From Selaginella moellendorffii (taxonomy: Eukaryota; Streptophyta; Lycopodiopsida; Selaginellales; Selaginellaceae), in contig NW_003314284.1 in NCBI RefSeq assembly GCF_000143415.4, positions 730,825-794,824 on the forward strand: DNA of 64,000 nucleotides, in the 5' to 3' direction. Within the stretch, counting starts at the first letter, position 1, and each line of letters opens with the position of its first letter. This document shows positions 1 through 7,892 of this stretch, one piece after another. Under the pieces are notes generated by a model. That model did not search any database and was not told the origin of the DNA. It saw only the letters and a program-made list of their open reading frames with translations. The position numbers and the translations under genes were made by a program.

Positions 1-426
1 GTGGGAATTGTCATTATCCCACTTGTAAAAGTAAGGTTTCCAAACTCTTTATATAGTATATAAATATAACAAAATTCAACTGCATTGAGGCACATGCCAT
101 TTTATTTTAAACAAGGAAATGTCTACTCAATCACTTCTCCTCCCCCTGCCACTACTTCACCTCTCTCTTCTCCTTGTCATCGTCATCCAATTTCTTTCCA
201 TCCTTTTAATATTGGCTTAGTTGCTCCAAGTCTAGGTGGAGCCCAAGTCCCCATTCAATCTTTACTTTCCCCTTATTAATAAAACAACTTCGTAGACTTC
301 CAATAACATGCTGTAACACTTCTAGTATAATGCAAATCCTCTCAAAGAATTGTCTTTTAATATTAATACAATGGCATGGAACCCCATGCCATAATAAGTT
401 ACATTTTTAAATAAATACATGCCATC
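1..426. other. AT-rich 3' flank of the NIF-domain gene
   Basis: No gene is visible. The stretch is AT-rich and lies just downstream (in minus-strand sense) of the stop codon at 427. It holds one clear copy of the 22-nt palindrome at 371-392 (ATGGCATGG, AA, then CCCCATGCCAT) and a half copy ending near 101. The short frames on either strand have no recognisable content. Confidence 0.6.
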
Positions 427-3400
427 TCAAACTGTTATTTTTTGCCTCCAACGCCTATACAATAATCTTGGAATTTCATCACTCTCCATACTATCAGGAT
501 TTAAACCCAATAGTAATGCCATCTCTTCTCTAATACGTCCACGCTCATGTTCAGTGGTCGAAGAACCCATCCGGTTGAGCAGATTATGGAGATGCGGATA
601 ATGCTTGGCTAGACAATATACATGCCATAAATGATGACTGGTGTCTGTCCGATCAAATGGCTTCTGATATACCGTTCCATCTGCCATTTGGTTGATTTCT
701 GTAGCCACCTCCTGGATTGGCTGGTTCTCTATCACTATCGCTCCAAGCCGTTTTGCAAGGTCCCCCAGAACATACAGTTTCTTCTCCCTAGTTTCCATAC
801 TACAAGAGATGGGGTGCACTGCATATGTGTGCGTGTTCGTTGCAGTTTTAATCGGCGAGTCATCGATGATGAGGATTTCACTTGACCTAGCAGTCCGGTT
901 CATCACTACAGCCTCTGGCTTGATGAAGATGGGCTTGCTACCCCTCACATGGACCATAGTCAAGCAATCCTCCTGCGTTAGGAGAAAGTCAAATGGTAAT
1001 ATTACTTGCGTCTGATCGTGCATCATCTGTAGCAACGTTAATGCATTGTGGCGCATCATGGATGTCCAAACTCCCAATTGCAAATTGAACCCGGCCCTCT
1101 GTTTTAAGTGTCGCATGGTCATTATTAGATCCCGCAGTTTCTCCCGTGTGATTAATGTGAATCTGTCTCTTTTGACCAACTTGCGACCGCAGGCTTTGGA
1201 GGGTGCAGTGACATTCGAGGACGAGCCACGCTCATGGGAGAAAAGGACACCGTTCAGATCAAAAACGATACAGTACCTTCACCGTGACTCTGAAATGAAA
1301 TGCGTCAGCATAAAAAATGGTACAAGTCAATTTTACTATCTACAATATTAGCGAATGGTGCTCCCGATGGTCGTTGAGAGAGTTTTGGTCGAGGAAACGT
1401 GAAGGGCGGAAATACTCTCCTCTGCAATGTGGGGTCAATCGCATCCAATGGCGTGTGGGCACATGCCATTTCAGCTGTAGACTCTGGTACAACTGGCTCA
1501 ACAGTGGCATGGGGTGGTTCCGATGGCGTGTGATCACACGCCATTTCAGCTGGTGCCTCCGTTGGCAAAGTGGACATGACCGAACAGGCAGCAGGGGCGG
1601 TGTAGGGAGGTTCCAATGGCGCGTAGTCAAACGATTGGGCACACGTTGAGTCCGTTGGAAATGAGGATACGACCGGCTCGACGGCTGGGGCGGCCTCATG
1701 CGGGTCCAATGGCGCCTGATCACCGTCAGTTGGATACGTGGACAAGATTGACTCAGTGGTATGGGCAGCATCAAGTGGAGCGTGGTCAGCTTGCTTGGCG
1801 TTGATATGGATAGTAGCCTCCACCAGCTCTGATGACTCTTGCAGGCAAGTAGAGTCCACTGGCGGATCCATATGCATGTCCAAATATCTCCCTTCGATTG
1901 AGATGGTATCCTCCCGTGCTACTAAAAACAAACTCATTAGCACATTGAATCGACTATATTGTATTTACCATCAACTGCTATTGAGGAACTAGGACCGATA
2001 TCACTTGGGCACACTGCTGATTCTGAAGGATTGGACATACGTTTCGACCTTTGCTTGGCACTATCCTTCCTTGACACTAAAGGCTAGAGTTTGTAAATTC
2101 AACTGAATAATCTCTACTTACCATTTGCTCTGCGACCTACATGGACAATGTTAGAAATGGTAAAAGGTTAGGAATGGATGTACTATTATTTACCTGATGG
2201 TTTGTCTTGTATGACCTTCCTCCGCTGCTCTTTGGCCACCTCAGGCTGGCCATCGTCGTCGTCGTTATTGTGATCGTCACCATTATGAGGACCATCCAAG
2301 TCCTCTTCGTCCTCCTCTTCTTCGTCCTCCTCTTCTTTATCCTCCTCTTCGTCCTTTTGCTCTTCCTGCTCATTATCTTTCTCTGGCTCCTCATCCCCCT
2401 CCTGCATTTCTTCCATAGGCTGCTCAGGCTGGATGGCTTGTTCTTCCAGGACCATCTTGGGAAAATCATTTGGCCGAGTCTCCATCTCAAAATACAAGAC
2501 ATCCATAGCCTGTTTTAGTGCGTGACCTAGGACCGTATCCTCACTCGACTGTCTTAACATGGTTTCTGCACGTTCTTGCACCCTTCGAAGACGACGAGAT
2601 GAGAAAAACGTGGCCCTGACTTGAAAAGCATCCTTCATCCATTGTACCTCTCCATTGAGATTGGGGAAGGGGAGTCCGCCATAGGAATCTGAGTCAGGAG
2701 GTGGTGACTGGCTGCTTTCACTCAGCCCTTGATCTGCAATGAATGGCATGAGCACACACGCCATAACCACGAGGCATTACCTATCATCTTTTCGTTGCCC
2801 TTCTTCCTTTTCGAATCAAACGCCTCTGATCCCGACGACTGTCCAACGTGCTTTTGCTTTTTATGACCACTGTCAGTTTGAGCTTGGCTGGTGCTTGCCT
2901 GTTTTGCCTTTGAAGAAGTGTCTCCTGCAAGGAATGGCATGAGACCACACGCCATTGCAAATATAATTTGTACCTCCTTTTTTCCTATTGCTTGTCTGTT
3001 TGTCCTTCTTCGACGCGCCACCAGTGCGCTTTTCAGTCCTCGTGTCTGAATATTCACAACGATCTATAATCAAAATGGCATGAGGCCTCACGTGACCTTA
3101 CCTTGTGCAGGTTGTGAGCTCGGCCCAACATGGGTATCTTCAACAGTAGCTGTTAATGCCGTTTCAGCATCTGGGGGTGGCCACGCTCCTGCATATAGAG
3201 CTTGTGAGATAACATTTAAACTTAAAGTGCGTACTCACCAGGTTCGCAGAGAAGATACTGTTTTTCTTTGGCAACTGTAATTATATGCTCCATTGAAGTC
3301 ACCTCTTCAATGGAGTTTGTCACCGCAACACACGGGACACCCTTGAGTAGTGCGGCTCGAAAGAATAGTCCGCCGCAGTTGTACTCGACAACGCATTTGC

Positions 3401-5250
3401 CCTTGGAGTCGGAAGCAGGTGACCCACCCGCTATTGCGTTGAAGACCCAGCTGAGCATTTCCCATACTGCACCTGGAGCTTTCTCTGGATTCGAAAGCTC
3501 CATAGCCGTCTTCAGTTCCTCAGGCATGGGTAAATTGACCTCCCTCAGATCAATTCGATCGGCCTTGTCGAACGAAGCTGGGAAGTCACTCCAATCCCAC
3601 TCTGCTGCAGGACCAATAACAAGGGCGAGTGTGAAGATGCGGACATTCGTCGGTATCTTCTTCTTAGCCATTATCCCATGGATCTCCCGCATCTCCTTGC
3701 CTTTCAACCGAGCCTTCACCTCGTTCAAGGCCTTCCAGAACTTGTGATAGGATTCGGAGTCATAGATCATATAGTGGACTGAAGATTCCACCTCCGCAAG
3801 TCCCACCATTAAGTCAATGATGGAGCTGACTTCGTCTACATGAGTGATCTCCTCGTTTGTGAAGTCCATCACACAAAAGATGTTCTTGACCTGCTCATCT
3901 CCGCGGGAAACGATGCTCCTCCACCTTTGATCCTCATCCGAATTCACGTATACCCGGTAAGGTTCTCGATAGGCCTCTGCTGCGTGGTCGAGCTGTTTCT
4001 GAAGCCGGCGGTCGACATCCCTCTTAATGAAATTTGGATACTGATCCAACTTCTCAGCTTTACTTTTCGTGGCATCCCGCAGCAGATCGATGAACTTGGG
4101 GGCCCCCTTCACGTACTCGTCGATGTCTTCATTTGACAACTCCAGCTCTTCCATCATCTCTTGCGTGGTATCGATGCTCACCCTCTCCACAGCCACTTGC
4201 TCGAAGATCCAATCCTTCAATAGCGCACGAGCTCTCAAAGTCGTGCACAAGTCCTCGTATGTCACAATATGGCCGGGAGTCATTTTGGTCTTGTTGAAGA
4301 CTACCTCACCACGTAGAAGAGCATTAGCCACTGTCAGAAGGTTGTCGTCGTCTAGAGACCGCGAGAAACGCAAGGCGTTGAGCTTCAAATCATTGGGCTT
4401 CCAGCCGTCCTCCACACCCATTGAGTTTAGCAACTCCCCGTCATGGTACCTCCTCAGCACATTTACCCATTTGTCAAAAACAACTTTTGTCGCGAGTAGA
4501 ATGTTATGGATGCTGAGTGTGTCATTGACCCCCAGTGTTTTCGAGAGAAGACTCGAGAATTCCTGCAATGGAAATGGCGTGAGGCCACATGCTATGCCAC
4601 ATGCAATGAGGCTTACCTGCCAGGCGCTAGTTGCTAGTGCACGTCCTTGTCCTGGTTTTTATGGCTTTGGTGGGTGTAATGTTCGAACCCGAGGCATTGG
4701 CATCACCGAGTAGCTTCTTTTTTGGAGCAGGAGAGTCGGACGTCGGCTTGAGCTTGACCACCCTTTTCTGCTTCGGGGTAGTTTCCAGATCGACCCCCTT
4801 CCCCTTCGCTTCGCGAACTGGAGTCACTCTCAACGGCTCAATGTTGGAATATAGTTTTTGAACATCGCCGTAGGTGAGGTCCGTGGATTCCATGTGATCT
4901 TCATAGACCCACAGCGTCTTTGAAATTGTGGGCCTCCTGGACAACCTCTCCCTAACTCCCTCTAGGAATTTCTCATAGCCGTTGCCCCCCTCTGGGAAGC
5001 CGCTAGGATGTGCAAGGTGGATCTTGAAGGCGGATGCTGTCTCTACCACAAGTGCCAGTCCATATTCTTGCATGGAACTGCATGGAGTGTCTGTCACTTG
5101 GATGAGGATCCCCATGCATTCTTTTCTCCCACCATCTGTGTTGTACAGCCTCAGATCCTCACCTTCCATCCCGAAAGTCCAACTGGTGAGCTCCTCCCCC
5201 TTCTCTGCATCCACATTGACAATGGCTGGAAGAAGAACGCAATTCCTCGC
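427..5250 (-). CDS. Multi-exon protein, about 1,450 aa or more, with C-terminal FCP1/NIF-like HAD domain
   Basis: Eleven exons join in one open frame: 5250-4689, 4651-4617, 4562-3239, 3188-3102, 3063-2974, 2924-2781, 2733-2194, 2136-2122, 2076-1969, 1921-1324 and 1276-427. All introns are GT-AG and 37-57 nt, and every phase agrees, giving 1,451 codons including the stop. The first exons are not recognisable. Then come a lysine-rich likely nuclear segment, a strongly acidic Glu/Asp run (exon 2733-2194) and a degenerate Pro/Ala/Thr repeat (exon 1921-1324). The last exon carries the HAD/FCP1 signature IVFDLNGVLF, then GVWTSMMRHN and ILIIDDSPIKT, as in plant NLI-interacting-factor (CTD phosphatase-like) proteins. 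The usual second Asp of DxD is Asn (DLN), so phosphatase activity is uncertain. The true N-terminus lies upstream and is unresolved. A nuclear role is inferred only from the charged segments and the domain. Confidence 0.75.
1277..2193 (-). other. Cluster of four micro-introns lacking the palindrome
   Basis: Introns 2137-2193 (57 nt), 2077-2121 (45 nt), 1922-1968 (47 nt) and 1277-1323 (47 nt) all start GT and end AG on the minus strand, and each is needed to keep the reading frame. None contains the 22-nt palindrome, unlike the introns nearer the 5' end of the gene. They flank a 15-nt microexon (2122-2136). Confidence 0.7.
2734..3101 (-). other. Three palindrome-bearing micro-introns
   Basis: Introns 3064-3101 (38 nt), 2925-2973 (49 nt) and 2734-2780 (47 nt) on the minus strand each contain one copy of the 22-nt palindrome (3075-3096, 2934-2955, 2743-2764). 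The palindrome makes up about half of each intron. In two of them the sequence after it is nearly the same: GCCATTC, C or A, then TTGCAG at the acceptor. The neighbouring intron 3189-3238 (50 nt) has none. Splice sites are supported by frame continuity across all four exons. Confidence 0.72.
4563..4616 (-). other. Palindrome-bearing micro-intron (54 nt)
   Basis: This minus-strand intron starts GTAAGCC and ends CATTGCAG. It joins exon 4651-4617 to exon 4562-3239 in phase 0. It contains the palindrome at 4574-4595 plus a second partial half-site next to it. The upstream intron 4652-4688 (37 nt) has no palindrome but is required to remove a frameshift and stop codon. Confidence 0.7.
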
Positions 5251-5859
5251 CTGTTCAAAAATGCACAACAATTAGAGCTGACAGATGAAAAGCTAGCAGC
5301 TGGAAATAACGTGAGGCCACACGCCATTCACCAGTGCATCAGATGTCTTGAGGCTGCATCCTAAGATGGCGTGAGGCTACACGCCATCTGTAACCGGACT
5401 GCACTCAAGAGCCCAATCGGTGCATGCCAATGTTGCTACTGAATGGCATGTGGCCTCATGCCATTTTCTACTTGGCCTAAAAGACTTACCATTTGAAGCC
5501 GAATGGAGGCGTGACAATCGAGGCCGGACTCGCTGGCGAATGTGCACTGTGTGTGCAGCGGATCGTAGCAGCAAGGCTACTCTGCCACTTACAGTTGGAG
5601 AGTGGCGCTGAAATCTCCTGGGACGCCAAGTGGGCTGCGTGTGGGTGGCGGAGTGGGCGGCGGAGTTGGCGGCGAAGTTACAAATTGGGTGTGTCTTGAA
5701 GTGGATGCCGATGCACACGAGTGCGATGCAAGCGCGAGTGGACGCCAATGCACACGAGAAACCTGTAGAGAAGGTAGATGAGCGCGAATGTGAGCGTGAT
5801 CGCGAGTGGGAGCGCGATGCGAGCGCGAGTAAGAAGCAAAATGCAAAACCTAACCTCAC
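5251..5859 (-). other. Provisional 5' exons and three palindrome-bearing introns of the NIF-domain gene
   Basis: Splice-like signals suggest introns 5251-5331 (81 nt), 5361-5394 (34 nt) and 5436-5489 (54 nt), each holding one palindrome (5306-5327, 5366-5387, 5443-5464). A 29-nt exon (5332-5360) joins the next exon in a sensible frame. The two exons further upstream do not join it in frame with the simplest splice sites. The first exon (ending at 5490) has a long open frame rich in Ser/Arg/His that comes from a degenerate GCGAG-type repeat and has no in-frame ATG. It may be untranslated. The start codon of the gene is therefore unknown. Confidence 0.4.
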
Positions 5860-7313
5860 ACGCGCGAAATGTCACGACGGTTGTTAATCCCGCCACGTCA
5901 TCATTCCTCGGACTTGGGCGCCACCATTAATTTCTGGATCGCCGCGCGCATGCATGCATGTGAAATCCAAAAGAAATCCGCAACGTCATCATTCCTCGGA
6001 CTACATGCACGCGAAATCCAAAAGAAAGATCATGATTGGGATATCATTTAATACCCTCGCTATATTTATACCATGCATGATTGGATATTCCAAAGCATCT
6101 TGTATTTCCAAAAATGCTAGATGTTCAGCTAAATAAAGAATGGTATACAAAAAATCCCAAAAAATGCACCAAAAAATGCTCGGCATCATCTGGCCATTAC
6201 AGAATGGTATACAATGTTTTTCTTGATGACCCTGCAAAGAAGCATCTCGATCGGACACCACATGAGACCACACGAGCCTTACAATGTTTCAGGGGCATTT
6301 GCCATAAATCCGACCATTATTTTGCTCCAAGATTTTACAGTTTGGTGTGCATTGACCTTTCCATCGACACTGCAAAGGGACATCACAATCAGATGCGGGA
6401 TCACAAGAAACTAACTTCACTAACTCTGGTTTCACCAAGATTTATGTAAGGAGTTATGAAATGAAAGGACCCTCTCTATTGAAATGTGTTTATGGTCCTA
6501 GGGGCACTGTGACATATCAAAGGATTTTGCATCAAGTTCTGTATTTGCATGTTTATCAAGCTACTGAATTGCTAAACCCTAAACCCTAAACCCTAAACAT
6601 GTGGCAAATGCTGCGTGAAGAAAGATGCCCTTTCTAGGCAAATGTTGTAAGAGGCAGATGCCAAGCAGATGTATCTCAGGCTAGCGAAGAGGACAAACGA
6701 AAGCTAGCTATAAACATGACGGGATGCAAATAGATTACTAGGCTGGTCCTGCGAAAATCAAAAACCATAATTGAAAACATTGAAAATGCAAAAAGAAAGG
6801 TTTATAATATTTTTGAATTTTAAGCAACCAAAGGAATGTAAGTAGGGCATGTGTTTGTAAGTTTAAAAATGCCTCAACCACTTAAATTCCCAAGTAAATA
6901 AAGCTGTTTCTATTTTTGGTACAGGTAAACTTTATAGCGTGTGGGCTCATGCAATTTTGAACCCAAAAATGCACCAAAAAATGCTCGACTAGCATTATTC
7001 TTTGAATGGCATGTGGCCTTATATTGCCATAAATGGACGTACACACACAGCATAATTATTCCTTTACACGGCGAATAATCTTGGCGCGGATCGCTGACAT
7101 GGCATGGCAAAGTTCGAATCACTGACATGGCACAGCTGGATCGAGGCAAGGACATGATGTGACAAAATTCAACCTCCGACAGCAAAGTCTAGAAGCTACT
7201 CAGTTTGAAATTTGTCAGAGGAATCATAAGATCTGGTTTGTCAGAGGATTTGATGTGACGTTCAAGCGTGTGTTATTTTTGAATTCTCAAACTCATTCCT
7301 AGGTCTATCATTT
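5860..7313. promoter_or_regulatory. Divergent intergenic region between the two head-to-head genes
   Basis: No gene is recognised. The stretch must hold the promoters of both flanking genes. It contains a direct repeat of about 70 nt (CATCATTCCTCGGACT near 5,903 and 5,987, each followed by GAAATCCAAAAGAAA). A second repeat is AAAATGCACCAAAAAATGC near 6,160 and 6,965. An interstitial telomere motif and two decayed palindromes (6934, 7006) are also present. No convincing TATA box could be tied to either start. Confidence 0.45.
6574..6597 (+). repeat. Short interstitial telomere-type repeat (CCCTAAA), about 3.5 units
   Basis: AAACCCTAA units run in tandem. This is the plant telomere sequence. 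The same motif, called a telo-box, is also known as a promoter element of some plant genes. Here it lies between two divergent genes, so either a repair scar or a promoter element is possible. Confidence 0.85.
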
Positions 7314-7892
7314 TTGTGTGCCGTGTTCTTGGTTCCGCTGAGCGCAGTGAGCGCTGCTTGTGTAAGCGGCGTTGTGAGCTGTGGTTTATGCATCTACGAG
7401 CGGTTGCGGCATTGCGAGCGCCATTGCGAGCGGCAGTTTATGCGAGTGGCAGTTTGTGCGAGCAGCGCTACGAGCAGTTGTGGTGTTGCGAGCGGCGCTA
7501 CGAGTAGTTGCGGTGTTGCGAGCGGCACTGTCTTTGGTGTGGCTACCGCTTCCTCTTGATATTCGGCACTTGTGCTTCCTAGTATGTTCACCATGGAATG
7601 GCTTAGGACCACATTTAGAAATGGCATGAGGCCACATGCCATCTTGGGCCCTTGCAATTTCATGGCTAGCGTATTGTCATGTATGTTTTTACTTGCCTGC
7701 AGCTGTGTGTATATTAAGATGGCATGAGGCCTCATGCCAATTTTGTGAATGCGAAATTTCACGTGGGTGTCAATAGCATGTTTGAATAATGGCATGTGGC
7801 CTCATGCTATTGAGGTTGTTTGGTATGTTATGATTTAGGCCATTCTCCAATCATTTTTTGTATGGTTTTAACTTCTTTTCTGCACTTTCAGA
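7314..7892 (+). other. Probable 5' leader with introns of the DUF7869-like gene
   Basis: From 7314 to about 7560 there is a degenerate GCGAGCGGC/GCTACGAG repeat with open frames in two phases, resembling the GCGAG-rich 5' end of the opposite gene. Three palindromes follow (7621-7642, 7719-7740, 7789-7810). The polypyrimidine-AG just before 7893 (TTTCTGCACTTTCAG) looks like a 3' splice site directly upstream of the ATG, so the leader is probably spliced. Whether the repeat is translated is not clear. Confidence 0.45.

Noticed and set aside
1-22. GTGGGA...TCCCAC inverted repeat at the window start
   Set aside because: A short imperfect hairpin at an arbitrary window edge; no matching end was found near 12.4 kb.
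419-4713. Plus-strand frames opposite the NIF-domain gene
   Set aside because: They are shadows of exons whose minus-strand frames join perfectly across eleven exons.
7314-7629. Cys/Ala-rich proteins in the GCGAGC repeat
   Set aside because: Repeat-derived frames open in several phases; more likely an untranslated leader.
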